From contig CAJUHR010000007.1 in assembly GCA_910586255.1 (NCBI GenBank), positions 48,939-112,938 on the forward strand: a DNA stretch of 64,000 nt, written 5' to 3'. The notes under the pieces were generated by a model, which saw only the letters and a list, made by a program, of their open reading frames with translations, was not told the origin of the DNA and made no database searches. Below, in pieces: positions 24,616-33,263 of the stretch. Position numbers and translations under genes: made by a program. Origin of the DNA: an uncultured Lachnospiraceae bacterium (GTDB lineage Bacteria > Bacillota > Clostridia > Lachnospirales > Lachnospiraceae). The stretch's first letter is position 1. Every line of letters begins with the position of its first letter.

Positions 24616-25332
24616 TCACTCCCCCAAAAGCGCCTCTATCACTCCCCCAATACTTCTCTCCCTCACCAGAATTGTCAGCTCCGGCTCATTGATATGCTCC
24701 AGATAATGAGCGTCCGAATTGCTGATGATTTTACAGCCCTCCAGATAAGGATTAGCCTTTTTCACCTCATGAAGCTTCCTCAAATCCTTAAGCTCTGCCG
24801 TCCTAAACCGGCTGTCCGGCGGCACAAATCCCAGATTGGCAATCAGGCTGTTGGCGCTCTTCTCAATATGGGCGGGAAACATGACACCCTCGTAGGAGCG
24901 GACCAGCTCCCAAAGCCGGTCAAAGGAGATATCCACGCTGTTGATCAGAAGATTGGGCTCTGTGCCCACCACCTCGTCCTCCTCATTGCAGATCTGCTGC
25001 TTTCCAAAAACCGTTTCCCTGTTGGGAAACTTCATCAGTCTTTCGTATACGTAGGCATCAAAAGCAAGGGCCTGCTCCACATCAGGAAACAGGCACACTG
25101 CATGAACCTCCTCTGAGGTATTGATCTCCATGCCAGGAATGGCCAGCACGCCGAACTGCTCTGCCAGCTTCATCACCGCCGGACAGTTGCGGCAGGAGTT
25201 ATGGTCTGTGACCGCGATCACATCCAACCCCTTGATCGCCGCCATGCCCACAATATTTCCCGGCGTCATATCATCATCCCCGCACGGGGAGAGGCAGGAA
25301 TGAATATGCAGGTCATAAGTAAGGCTGATCAT
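24616..25332 (-). CDS. PHP-domain metal-dependent phosphoesterase
   Basis: Cytoplasmic protein of 238 residues of the PHP superfamily (polymerase/histidinol phosphatase). The metal-binding residues are DLHIHSCLSPCGDDD near residue 8, VIAVTDHNS, PGMEINTSEEVH, FPAHIEKSAN and ISNSDAHYLEH. The substrate is unknown; relatives hydrolyse nucleoside or sugar phosphates. Its start overlaps the preceding DRTGG gene's stop by 4 bases (ATGA), so it belongs to the hydrogenase-linked regulatory operon. Confidence 0.92.
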   Translation of the reverse strand: MISLTYDLHIHSCLSPCGDDDMTPGNIVGMAAIKGLDVIAVTDHNSCRNCPAVMKLAEQFGVLAIPGMEINTSEEVHAVCLFPDVEQALAFDAYVYERLMKFPNRETVFGKQQICNEEDEVVGTEPNLLINSVDISFDRLWELVRSYEGVMFPAHIEKSANSLIANLGFVPPDSRFRTAELKDLRKLHEVKKANPYLEGCKIISNSDAHYLEHINEPELTILVRERSIGGVIEALLGE

Positions 25333-25673
25333 ACGGTCTGTCCTTTAAGCTTTTCATATATTTTCAGGGCAGCGTCAAAGATCGGAAGCTCTGTCCCCAT
25401 CACCGTGATCTCCTGATCCCTGGCCTTCTTTATGGCAATCTCGTCCAGAAGCGCTCCCTCCGCCATAATAATGCACGCCGCGTCTGCCAGGGTTGCCACT
25501 GCCAATGTATTCATGTTGCCCATGACCGTCACCCAGGCGCAGCCCGCCGGGGCCCGGCCCATGGCAATGCTTAAAAGATCACAGCAGAAGGGCACCGTAA
25601 TCTCCCGCTCCGGATTCTCCCCCACATTCACCACCGTAAATATCCCGCTGTCCAGCAATTCTTGTACTGTCAT
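25329..25673 (-). CDS. DRTGG-domain protein (first to follow the sensory hydrogenase)
   Basis: Small protein of 114 residues matching DRTGG-type domains, which occur in phosphotransacetylases and CBS-DRTGG regulators. Seen are TVQELLDSGIFTVVN, GCAWVTVMGNMNTLAVATLADAACIIMAEG and EITVMGTELPIFDAALKIYE. It is a distant paralogue of the 115-residue protein three genes upstream. It starts 12 bases after the hydrogenase-like gene, with a GAGGGAGAAGAACT site. Role unknown; the context says signalling or redox sensing. Confidence 0.8.
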   Translation of the reverse strand: MTVQELLDSGIFTVVNVGENPEREITVPFCCDLLSIAMGRAPAGCAWVTVMGNMNTLAVATLADAACIIMAEGALLDEIAIKKARDQEITVMGTELPIFDAALKIYEKLKGQTV

Positions 25674-25685
25674 AGTTCTTCTCCC

Positions 25686-27089
25686 TCACTTCCCTGTCTC
25701 GTCCTCCTCCTGGTTGTCCAGAAGAGACATCTCATCCGATATCCGCTGAATATACTCCTTCAGTATCCGCAGGGTCTCCTGTCCGCCCTTGTCCCCCTCA
25801 TGAAGGTCGTCCGCCAGAACGGAAACCTCCTCGGACAGCTTGTGAAGGTTCTCCCGCAGATAGTACACACAGTCATTCTCGCTGGCCTGCCCCCGGACAA
25901 TGTCCTCCGCCAGCGCCTTACAGGTCGGGGCCCCGCAGGAGCCGCAGTCCAGTCCCGGCAGCTTTTTGCAGAGCCGCTCCACCTGATTTAACCGGGCAAA
26001 GCTCTCCATCATGTTGCCCCCTAAGCTGAACACCGGCTCATACTGAACTCCCGTGGTCCAGGGAACCAGCCTTTCCGCATTGTCCTCCATATCCATATGG
26101 CTTCTGGCCACAGGCATATACTTGCGCAGCCGCTTCAGCTTTACCTCCGCCACATAGGGATTTTCCACAGTCAGAACTCCCCCCACGCATCCTCCGTTGC
26201 AGGCATTAAGCTCCACGAATTTTAAGTTGGTAAACTTCTGGTCCTCCAGATCCTCCAGAACACGGATCACGTTTTCAATGCCGTCTGCCGCCAGATAATC
26301 ATCGGTGAAAAGCCCGCTTGCCTCTCCCCCGCTTCTTCCCCAGCTGATCCCGATTTTTCCGGAGGTGACCAGATCCCACCCTTCCTCTCCCACTGCCTTC
26401 ATGTGGGACAAAAGCTGGGGATATACATCCTTGATGGCCAGAACATGATCCACCTGGCTTTTCTCCGTCCCCAAAGGCGCTTTGGCATAGGTCACCTTGG
26501 AGGGACAGGGGGAAATAAAGCAAATCCCGATCTCCCTTCTCTCCAGCCCGGTTTTCTTCATGGCCCGCTGGGCGGCAAGAGCCGCCGCCACCTCCACCGG
26601 AGGGTTCAGGGGAAGCAGATGGGAGATCAGATTGGGAAAACGCACCCGGATCAGGCGCACCACCGAGGGACAGGCCGTGCTGATAATAGGCAGATTGTCC
26701 TCGTGGTGAGTCAGATATTCCCGGGTGGCCTCAGACACCAGCTCCGCCCCGGCGCTTACCTCAAACACATCGTTAAAGCCCATGAGAAGCAGGGCATTTA
26801 AAACAATATTCACATCATCCAGATTGTTAAACTGGCTATAGAGAGATGGTGCCGGCAGGGCCACCGTGTAGCGGTACTGCTTCATCACGTCCATCTTGTC
26901 GTAGGTGGCATGCTTGGCATGATGGGGACAAACCCGGATGCACTCCCCACAGTCAATGCAGAATTTGGCATTGATCTGCGCTTTGCCGTTTCTGACCCGA
27001 ATCGCCTGGGTCGGACAGCGCTTAATGCAGTTGATACAGCCCTTGCACAATTCCGAATCCAGGCGCACGGAATGATAAAATTTGTCCAT
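25686..27089 (-). CDS. Sensory-type [FeFe] hydrogenase with C-terminal Fe-S domain
   Basis: Protein of 467 residues. Two [4Fe-4S] ferredoxin motifs use C15/18/21/25 and C44/47/50/54. They are followed by an H-cluster domain whose three motifs deviate: L1 reads S-T-A-C-P-S (A139, C140), so the proton-relay Cys of catalytic enzymes is Ala; L2 is ISPCPSK; L3 is ELNACNGGC. A Fes4-like domain follows (PGLDCGSCGAPTCKALAED, about 385-415), then a helical, probably coiled C-terminal tail. Ala at the proton-relay position and the extra Fe-S domain match putative H2-sensing [FeFe] hydrogenases (groups C/D). Its operon encodes only signalling-type proteins, supporting that view. No kinase domain is fused. 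Confidence 0.85.
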   Translation of the reverse strand: MDKFYHSVRLDSELCKGCINCIKRCPTQAIRVRNGKAQINAKFCIDCGECIRVCPHHAKHATYDKMDVMKQYRYTVALPAPSLYSQFNNLDDVNIVLNALLLMGFNDVFEVSAGAELVSEATREYLTHHEDNLPIISTACPSVVRLIRVRFPNLISHLLPLNPPVEVAAALAAQRAMKKTGLERREIGICFISPCPSKVTYAKAPLGTEKSQVDHVLAIKDVYPQLLSHMKAVGEEGWDLVTSGKIGISWGRSGGEASGLFTDDYLAADGIENVIRVLEDLEDQKFTNLKFVELNACNGGCVGGVLTVENPYVAEVKLKRLRKYMPVARSHMDMEDNAERLVPWTTGVQYEPVFSLGGNMMESFARLNQVERLCKKLPGLDCGSCGAPTCKALAEDIVRGQASENDCVYYLRENLHKLSEEVSVLADDLHEGDKGGQETLRILKEYIQRISDEMSLLDNQEEDETGK

Positions 27090-27159
27090 AATCTGCTCTT
27101 CCTCCTGTCCTTCTCCTGAATTTGTCTGCCTTTGACATTATCCGTCCGTTCTGCCGCCG

Positions 27160-27582
27160 CTACAGTCTCACGATCATGGTGATCGTTGTCCCCACCCCGA
27201 TGGTAGTATCAATCTTCATGTCATCCGTATACTTTTTCATATTGGGCAGTCCCATGCCGGCGCCGAATCCAAGGCTTCTCACCTCATCGGGGGCCGTGGA
27301 ATACCCGGCCTTCATGGCCTGATCCACATCGGGAATACCCGGTCCCACATCTGCCAAAATCATCTTAATCTCCGAGGGGGTGATCTCCACGGTAATCTCT
27401 CCGCCCTTTGCATGGATCACCATATTGATCTCCCCCTCATACATGGCGATCGCCACCTTGCGGACCGCCTCCGGGCTGACTCCCAGCTGCTTTAGCTTAC
27501 CCTTGACATCGCTGCTGGCCTCCCCGGCCCTGGTGAAATCATCCGGTGAAATTTCATATTTTAATACAATCGCTTCATCCAT
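27160..27582 (-). CDS. Anti-sigma-factor-like ATP-binding protein (GHKL, RsbW type)
   Basis: GHKL ATPase domain protein of 140 residues. N-box and G-boxes are visible: AVRKVAIAMYEGEINMVIHA, ILADVGPGIPDVDQAM and LGFGAGMGLPNMKKYTDD. Such proteins act as serine kinases/anti-sigma factors or partner-switch modules. Its ATG shares one base with the stop of the preceding DRTGG gene (TGATG), so translation is coupled. With the DRTGG and hydrogenase-like partners it could form an H2 or redox signalling relay (inference). Confidence 0.9.
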   Translation of the reverse strand: MDEAIVLKYEISPDDFTRAGEASSDVKGKLKQLGVSPEAVRKVAIAMYEGEINMVIHAKGGEITVEITPSEIKMILADVGPGIPDVDQAMKAGYSTAPDEVRSLGFGAGMGLPNMKKYTDDMKIDTTIGVGTTITMIVRL

Positions 27583-27929
27583 CAGATCGCACCTCCGCCC
27601 AGCCCTGCCTTGTAGAGCATCCCGCAGGAGGAGAACATCCTATGTCCGGTCTCCAGCACAATAATATCCCTTTCCTTTGCCATCTCCACAATGGTCGCAT
27701 CCGGCTTTTTGCCCCGCACAAATACCAGGCACACAATGTCTAACATCTCCGCCGTGCGGATCACCTGAGGATTGCACAGTCCCGTCAGCAGAACGGAATG
27801 ATCCTTGGAAAAGGCCAGCACATCGCTCATCATATCCGACCCGCAGGCGCTTCTCACCTCCCGGTCCAGAAACTCCTCCCCCGTCAAAACCCTGGCTCCC
27901 AGAATCTCCTGTACGTCCTTCACCGTCAT
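27582..27929 (-). CDS. DRTGG-domain protein, first gene of the leftward operon
   Basis: Protein of 115 residues. It starts TVKDVQEILGARVLTGEEFLDREV, a typical DRTGG beginning, followed by ACGSDMMSDVLAFSKDHSVLLTGLCNPQVIRTAEMLDI. A strong GGAGGAGGAACAGAG site precedes ATG 27929. The domain is known from phosphate acetyltransferase N-terminal regions and from regulators binding nucleotides. The gene heads the leftward operon, divergent from hydC. Confidence 0.85.
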   Translation of the reverse strand: MTVKDVQEILGARVLTGEEFLDREVRSACGSDMMSDVLAFSKDHSVLLTGLCNPQVIRTAEMLDIVCLVFVRGKKPDATIVEMAKERDIIVLETGHRMFSSCGMLYKAGLGGGAI

Positions 27930-28175
27930 TTTCTCTGTTCCTCCTCCATATAGATTTATGTAGCTTGTTTACGGATTGTAATTTGTCAACGGTCCACTCA
28001 CTGCCATCAAACTTGTCTATCTTAAGGATACCATCGAAACTTCCAATTATCAACATTTTTTATCGATATGTTTTTAACGTGAGTGATAACTATTTATTTA
28101 CTATGGATTTTTTATCATTTTCATGTTAGAATATTGTTACATTTCACAAATAGCATTACAGAAGGAGGATGAGAC
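27930..28175. promoter_or_regulatory. Divergent promoter region of the two hydrogenase operons
   Basis: AT-rich 246-base spacer. For the rightward operon, TGTTAGAAT around 28124-28132 is an extended -10 candidate with a poor -35. A nearby TTGTTA-4-TCACAA (28134-28149) is an operator-like repeat. For the leftward operon, a TTGACA is present around 27980 but no well-spaced -10 follows. Control is therefore probably activator-dependent (inference). Confidence 0.45.
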
Positions 28176-28670
28176 ATGGCTTGCAAAAAAGAAGGAGTTC
28201 CCTTCAGCGGGACCCCGGAGCAGGAAGCCGCTTTAAAAAAGGTCATTGCCGAGTTAAAGGACACAAAGGGTGCCTTAATGCCCATCATGCAGCAGGCACA
28301 GGAGATTTACGGCTATCTCCCTATTGAAGTCCAGACCATGATCTCCGATGAGACGGGTATCCCGCTGGAGAAAATCTATGGCATTGCAACCTTTTACGCC
28401 CAGTTTGCCTTACAGCCAAAGGGCAAGTATCAGATTTCCGTATGTCTGGGCACCGCGTGCTATGTAAAAGGCTCTGCAGCAATTTTCAGCAAACTGGAGG
28501 AGCTGCTTGGCATTACCAACGGACAGTGTACTCCTGACGGTAAGTTTTCCCTGGATTCCTGCCGCTGTGTGGGAGCCTGCGGACTGGCCCCTGTCATGAT
28601 GATTAACGATGAGGTTTACGGACGGCTGGTGCCTGACGATATTCCGGGCATTCTGGCAAAATACCAGTAA
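28176..28670 (+). CDS. hydC: Bifurcating hydrogenase subunit HydC (NuoE-like, [2Fe-2S])
   Basis: Soluble subunit of 164 residues. A helical N-terminal domain (ALMPIMQQAQEIYGYLP, IYGIATFYAQF) is followed by a thioredoxin-like fold whose four cysteines ligate a [2Fe-2S] cluster: CLGTAC and, about 35 residues later, CRCVGAC. In trimeric hydrogenases it sits against HydB and takes part in NADH/ferredoxin bifurcation. AGAAGGAGGATGAGAC precedes the ATG. It is the first gene of the operon ending with hydA. Confidence 0.95.
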   Translation: MACKKEGVPFSGTPEQEAALKKVIAELKDTKGALMPIMQQAQEIYGYLPIEVQTMISDETGIPLEKIYGIATFYAQFALQPKGKYQISVCLGTACYVKGSAAIFSKLEELLGITNGQCTPDGKFSLDSCRCVGACGLAPVMMINDEVYGRLVPDDIPGILAKYQ

Positions 28671-28676
28671 GCGCCT

Positions 28677-29234
28677 ATGATGACCGAGCTTTCTTTAAAT
28701 GTATTGGATGTGGCGGAAAATTCAACCCGTGCCGGCGCGGCTCTGGTAGAGATTACCGTGGATGCCGACACAGAGGCAGACCGGCTCTCCATTACCATTG
28801 CTGACAATGGCTGCGGCATGACCCCGGAGCAGGTGGCGCAGGTGACAGACCCGTTTTTCACCAGCAGGACCACCCGCAAGGTAGGGCTGGGAGTCCCGTT
28901 TTTTAAATACGCGGCAGAGGCGGCGGGCGGTTCCTTTTCCATTGAATCCCAGCCGGGCATCGGCACCACTGTGACGGCAGTTTTCGTTTTGTCTCACATT
29001 GACCGGATGCCTCTTGGAGACATCACAAGCACCATACATACGCTGATAGTCTATCACCCGGAGACTGATTTTCTCTATCAGTACCGGTACAACGGGCGTT
29101 TTTTCACTCTGGACACCCGGGAATTCAAGGAGATTTTGGAAGGGGTTTCCTTTGACACTCCGGAGATTTCCGAATATATTAAAGACTATCTGACTGAGAA
29201 TAAGCTGGAAACTGACGGAGGCGCCATATACTGA
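28677..29234 (+). CDS. GHKL ATP-binding protein within the hydrogenase operon
   Basis: Protein of 185 residues with a histidine-kinase-like ATPase domain but no phospho-acceptor histidine domain: LNVLDVAENSTRAGA (N-box), ITIADNGCGMTPEQVAQVTDPFFTSR (G1/F box) and GLGVPFFKYAAEAAGG (G2). The C-terminal 70 residues are of a type I do not recognise. It begins 6 bases after hydC without a clear ribosome site, so it is probably coupled. Similar genes recur in clostridial hyd operons; the function is unproven. It is a second GHKL protein besides the one in the divergent operon. Confidence 0.88.
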   Translation: MMTELSLNVLDVAENSTRAGAALVEITVDADTEADRLSITIADNGCGMTPEQVAQVTDPFFTSRTTRKVGLGVPFFKYAAEAAGGSFSIESQPGIGTTVTAVFVLSHIDRMPLGDITSTIHTLIVYHPETDFLYQYRYNGRFFTLDTREFKEILEGVSFDTPEISEYIKDYLTENKLETDGGAIY

Positions 29235-29316
29235 TTGGAACCTGATCGATTTGGAAATTATCAGGCAGCGCTGTTGAACAAAAAGCTACAACATTCTTAA
29301 AAATTTGGAGGATACT

Positions 29317-29694
29317 ATGAAAAGCCTTGAAGAATTAAAAGCCATCCGCAATAAAATGCAGGGCCAGGTGGGACTTCGCTCAGAGGACCACAATCACACC
29401 CGCGTGGTTGTCGGCATGGCCACCTGCGGGATTGCCAGCGGAGCGAGACCTGTCTTAAACGCCCTGTCCACTCTGGTCCAGGAAAAGGGCCTTACAGGCA
29501 AGGTGGCTGTGACCCAGACCGGCTGTATCGGCCTGTGCCAGTACGAGCCGATCGTGGAGGTAATGGAGCCGGGTAAGCAAAAGATTACCTACATCAAGAT
29601 GACTGCTGACAAAGCTGCTGAGATCGTGGAGCGCCACCTGATCGGGGGACATGTAGTAGAAGAATACACCCTGAACTCAGCGGACATCAAATAA
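29317..29694 (+). CDS. [2Fe-2S] thioredoxin-like ferredoxin of the hydrogenase operon
   Basis: Protein of 125 residues with ATG 29317 behind TTGGAGGATACT. Four cysteines in the thioredoxin-like ferredoxin arrangement are seen in MATCGIASGARP and TQTGCIGLCQYEP (the first motif carries one Cys, with others spaced along the fold). Hence cluster binding is likely but less certain than in HydC. This small subunit is found between the NuoE- and NuoF-like genes in clostridial hydrogenase operons and resembles the N-terminal domain of HydB. Electron-transfer or structural role. Confidence 0.85.
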   Translation: MKSLEELKAIRNKMQGQVGLRSEDHNHTRVVVGMATCGIASGARPVLNALSTLVQEKGLTGKVAVTQTGCIGLCQYEPIVEVMEPGKQKITYIKMTADKAAEIVERHLIGGHVVEEYTLNSADIK

Positions 29695-29705
29695 GGAGGA
29701 CCAAA

Positions 29706-31493
29706 ATGTATCGTTCACATGTATTGGTTTGCGGCGGAACAGGATGTACTTCCTCCGGCAGCCAGCAGATAATGGAAACATTAAAGGCGGAGATCGAGAA
29801 GGCAGGCCTGCAGGATGAAGTATCCGTTGTCCAGACCGGCTGCCACGGCCTTTGTGCATTAGGACCGATTATGATTGTGTATCCGGATGCCAGCTTCTAC
29901 TCCATGGTGAAGGTAGAGGATATTCCGGAGATTGTTTCTGAACATTTATTAAAGGGCCGCGTGGTTACCCGCCTTCTGTATCAGGAGACCGTAACTCAGG
30001 CCGGTGTCAAGGCGCTGGTGGATACGGACTTTTACAAGAAGCAGCACCGGATTGCCCTTCGCAACTGTGGTATCATCAATCCAGAGGTCATTGAAGAGTA
30101 CATCGGTACCGGCGGCTATGCTGCCCTGGGCAAGGTTCTGACCGAGATGACTCCCGATGACGTGATCAAGTGCCTGATGGATTCGGGCCTGAGAGGAAGA
30201 GGCGGCGGCGGCTTCCCCACCGGTCTTAAGTGGAAGCTTGCAAGACAGAATGACGCGGACCAGAAATATGTCTGCTGCAACGCGGACGAGGGCGACCCGG
30301 GCGCATTTATGGACCGTTCCGTGTTGGAGGGAGATCCCCACGCGGTTTTAGAGGCCATGGCCATTGCCGGCTATGCCATCGGCGCCAACCAGGGTTACAT
30401 ATATGTCCGCGCCGAGTATCCCATCGCTGTGGAGCGTTTGAAGATTGCCATCAGCCAGGCAAGAGAGATGGAGCTTTTGGGCAAGGATATCTTCGGAACC
30501 GGCTTTGATTTTGACATTGACCTGCGTCTGGGGGCCGGCGCCTTTGTATGCGGTGAGGAGACGGCTCTGATGCATTCCATTGAGGGCAACCGGGGCGAGC
30601 CCAAGCCGAGACCTCCGTTCCCGGCTCAGAAGGGATTGTTCGGCAAGCCCACTATCTTAAATAATGTAGAAACCTACGCCAACATTCCTCAGATTATTTT
30701 AAACGGACCGGAATGGTTTGCCTCCATGGGTACGGAAAAGTCCAAGGGCACCAAGGTCTTTGCTTTAGGCGGCAAGATCCACAACACCGGCCTGGTGGAG
30801 ATCCCCATGGGTACCACCCTGCGGGAGGTCATCGAGGAGATCGGCGGCGGCATCCCCAACGGAAAGAAGTTCAAGGCGGCCCAGACAGGAGGTCCCTCCG
30901 GCGGATGTATTCCTTACGAGCACTTTGATATTCCCATCGACTATGACAACCTGGTTGCCATCGGCTCCATGATGGGCTCCGGCGGTCTTATCGTCATGGA
31001 CGAGGACGACTGCATGGTGGATATTGCCAAGTTCTTCCTTGAGTTCACCGTGGAGGAGTCCTGCGGTAAATGTACCCCCTGCCGTGTGGGCACCAAACGT
31101 CTTTTGGAGATGCTCACCAAGATCACCAAGGGTCAGGCCACCATGGAGGATTTAGATAAGCTGGAGGAGCTGTGTTACTATATCAAGGACAACTCGGCCT
31201 GTGCCTTAGGTCAGACCGCGCCCAACCCGGTGCTCTCCACTCTCCGCTACTTCCGTGACGAGTATGAGGCCCATGTGAAAGAAAAGAGATGTCCCGCCGG
31301 TGTATGTAAGGCGCTTCTCTCCTACCATATCAATGCCGATAAGTGCCGCGGCTGTACCCTGTGCGCACGGAACTGTCCCAACAATGCCATCACCGGCACA
31401 GTCAGAAATCCGCACATCATTGATCAGGACAAATGTATCAAGTGCGGCGCCTGTATGGAGAAGTGTAAATTCGGCGCTATCTACAAACAGTAA
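29706..31493 (+). CDS. hydB: Bifurcating hydrogenase subunit HydB (NuoF-like, NADH/FMN)
   Basis: Flavin subunit of 595 residues. Domains in order: N-terminal [2Fe-2S] thioredoxin-like fold (CGGTGCTSSGS, CHGLC; about 1-110); FMN/NADH-binding NuoF core (GLRGRGGGGFPTGLKW, CNADEGDPGAFMDR, GAGAFVCGEETALMHSIEG; about 130-370); SLBB; [4Fe-4S] site ESCGKCTPCRVGT; and two C-terminal [4Fe-4S] motifs (CRGCTLCARNCP, CIKCGACMEKC). It is the NADH site of an electron-bifurcating [FeFe] hydrogenase that oxidises NADH and reduced ferredoxin together to make H2. AAGGAGGACCAAA precedes the ATG. Confidence 0.96.
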   Translation: MYRSHVLVCGGTGCTSSGSQQIMETLKAEIEKAGLQDEVSVVQTGCHGLCALGPIMIVYPDASFYSMVKVEDIPEIVSEHLLKGRVVTRLLYQETVTQAGVKALVDTDFYKKQHRIALRNCGIINPEVIEEYIGTGGYAALGKVLTEMTPDDVIKCLMDSGLRGRGGGGFPTGLKWKLARQNDADQKYVCCNADEGDPGAFMDRSVLEGDPHAVLEAMAIAGYAIGANQGYIYVRAEYPIAVERLKIAISQAREMELLGKDIFGTGFDFDIDLRLGAGAFVCGEETALMHSIEGNRGEPKPRPPFPAQKGLFGKPTILNNVETYANIPQIILNGPEWFASMGTEKSKGTKVFALGGKIHNTGLVEIPMGTTLREVIEEIGGGIPNGKKFKAAQTGGPSGGCIPYEHFDIPIDYDNLVAIGSMMGSGGLIVMDEDDCMVDIAKFFLEFTVEESCGKCTPCRVGTKRLLEMLTKITKGQATMEDLDKLEELCYYIKDNSACALGQTAPNPVLSTLRYFRDEYEAHVKEKRCPAGVCKALLSYHINADKCRGCTLCARNCPNNAITGTVRNPHIIDQDKCIKCGACMEKCKFGAIYKQ

Positions 31494-31508
31494 TGGAGGA
31501 GAAAGGAT

Positions 31509-33257
31509 ATGGAGAATATTACAATTAAAATTAACGGCATAGAAGTAAGCGCTCCAAAAGGCTCCACCATACTGGAAGCAGCGCGGCTGGCCCATATCGA
31601 GATCCCCACGCTTTGCTACTTGAAGGAGATCAACGAAATCGCCGCCTGCCGGATGTGTGTGGTGGAAGTGAAAGGCGCCAGAAGCCTGGTAGCTGCCTGC
31701 GTCTATCCCATCAATGAAAATATGGAAGTATGGACCAACACCCCCAAGGTGCTGGAATCCCGCAAAAAAACCTTACAGCTTTTGTTATCCAACCATGACC
31801 GCAAGTGCTTATCCTGCGTCCGCAGCGGCAACTGTGAGCTGCAGCAGCTGGCCAAAGAGCTGGGTGTGGATGACGAGAGCAAATATGACGGCGAGCGCAC
31901 TCCGTCCTGCATTGACGACAGCGCCGCCCATATGATCCGCGACAACAGCAAGTGTATCCTGTGCCGCCGCTGCTCGGCTGTCTGCGAGAAGGTCCAGGGT
32001 ATCGGCGTTATCGGTCCCAATGAGCGCGGCTTTGCCACCTTTATCGGCTCTCCCTTTGAGATGGGCTTGGGAGAGACCAGCTGTGTGTCCTGCGGACAGT
32101 GTATCGCTGTCTGCCCCACCGGCGCTCTCCAGGAGAAATCCCAGATCGATGAGGTTCTTGCAGCCATCGCCGATCCGAAAAAGCATGTGATCGTGCAGAC
32201 CGCTCCCGCCGTCCGGGCCGGGCTGGGTGAGGAATTCGGCTATCCCATCGGAACCAATGTGGAAGGCAAAATGGCCGCTGCCCTCCGGCGGATCGGCTTT
32301 GACAAGGTATTTGACACAAACTTCAGCGCTGACCTTACCATTATGGAGGAAGCTCATGAATTCGTTGACCGGGTTCAGAACGGCGGTGTTCTTCCCATGA
32401 TCACCTCCTGTTCTCCCGGATGGATCAAGTACTGCGAGCACTATTTCCCGGATATGACCGACAATCTCTCCACCTGTAAATCTCCTCAGCAGATGTTCGG
32501 CGCTATTGCCAAATCCTATTACGCTGAGAAGGCGGGACTTGCACCGGAAGATATTGTGTCCGTGTCCATCATGCCCTGTACGGCAAAGAAGTTTGAGGTA
32601 CAGCGTCCCGACCAGGCGGCCAACGGCGTTCCGGATGTGGATATTTCCCTGACCACCCGTGAGCTTGCCCGGATGATCAAACGTGTGGGCCTTAAGTTCA
32701 CGGAGCTGCCGGACGAAAAGTTTGACGCTCCCTTAGGCCTTGGCACCGGTGCGGCCGTGATCTTCGGCACTACCGGCGGCGTTATGGAGGCCGCACTGCG
32801 CACGGCAGTGGAGACTCTGACCGGCGAGGAGCTGGCAAGCCTTGACTTTACGGATGTACGCGGCATGGAAGGCATCAAGGAAGCAACCTACAATGTGGCC
32901 GGCATGGATGTGAAGGTGGCTGTGGCCTCCGGCCTGGGCAATGCCAGAAAACTTTTAAATAAGGTAAAATCCGGCGAAGCCAATTATCACTTTATCGAGA
33001 TCATGGGATGTCCCGGCGGATGTATCAACGGCGGCGGCCAGCCCCAGCAGCCGGGCTATGTGCGCAATACGGTGGATATCCGTGCTATGCGGGCCAAGGT
33101 TTTATATGACTCCGACAAGGACAACCCGATCCGCAAGTCCCACGAGAATCCGGCGATCATTGAGCTTTATGACACATATCTCGGGAAGCCGGGAAGCTCC
33201 AAGGCTCACCATCTGCTGCATACCACCTATGTAAAGCGCAAAATTAACGAGATCTGA
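31509..33257 (+). CDS. hydA: Bifurcating [FeFe] hydrogenase catalytic subunit HydA
   Basis: Catalytic subunit of 582 residues. Domains: plant-type [2Fe-2S] (TLCYLKEINEIAACRMCVV), His/Cys [4Fe-4S] (HDRKCLSCVRSGNCELQ), two [4Fe-4S] motifs (CILCRRCSAVCEK, CVSCGQCIAVCP), the H-cluster domain, and a C-terminal small-subunit-like segment. H-cluster motifs: L1 TSCSPGW (C301, S302), L2 MPCTAKKFE (C357), L3 EIMGCPGGCINGGGQP (C501, C505). L1 has one cysteine where the textbook motif has two. With HydB and HydC it produces H2 from NADH plus reduced ferredoxin. GGAGAAAGGAT precedes the ATG, and a terminator follows. Confidence 0.96.
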   Translation: MENITIKINGIEVSAPKGSTILEAARLAHIEIPTLCYLKEINEIAACRMCVVEVKGARSLVAACVYPINENMEVWTNTPKVLESRKKTLQLLLSNHDRKCLSCVRSGNCELQQLAKELGVDDESKYDGERTPSCIDDSAAHMIRDNSKCILCRRCSAVCEKVQGIGVIGPNERGFATFIGSPFEMGLGETSCVSCGQCIAVCPTGALQEKSQIDEVLAAIADPKKHVIVQTAPAVRAGLGEEFGYPIGTNVEGKMAAALRRIGFDKVFDTNFSADLTIMEEAHEFVDRVQNGGVLPMITSCSPGWIKYCEHYFPDMTDNLSTCKSPQQMFGAIAKSYYAEKAGLAPEDIVSVSIMPCTAKKFEVQRPDQAANGVPDVDISLTTRELARMIKRVGLKFTELPDEKFDAPLGLGTGAAVIFGTTGGVMEAALRTAVETLTGEELASLDFTDVRGMEGIKEATYNVAGMDVKVAVASGLGNARKLLNKVKSGEANYHFIEIMGCPGGCINGGGQPQQPGYVRNTVDIRAMRAKVLYDSDKDNPIRKSHENPAIIELYDTYLGKPGSSKAHHLLHTTYVKRKINEI

Positions 33258-33263
33258 TTCAGC

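Noticed and set aside
28134..28149. Rex-like operator before hydC (TTGTTA-4-TCACAA)
   Set aside because: Half-sites fit Rex, but the spacer is 4 bases instead of 6, so it does not match the known operator geometry.
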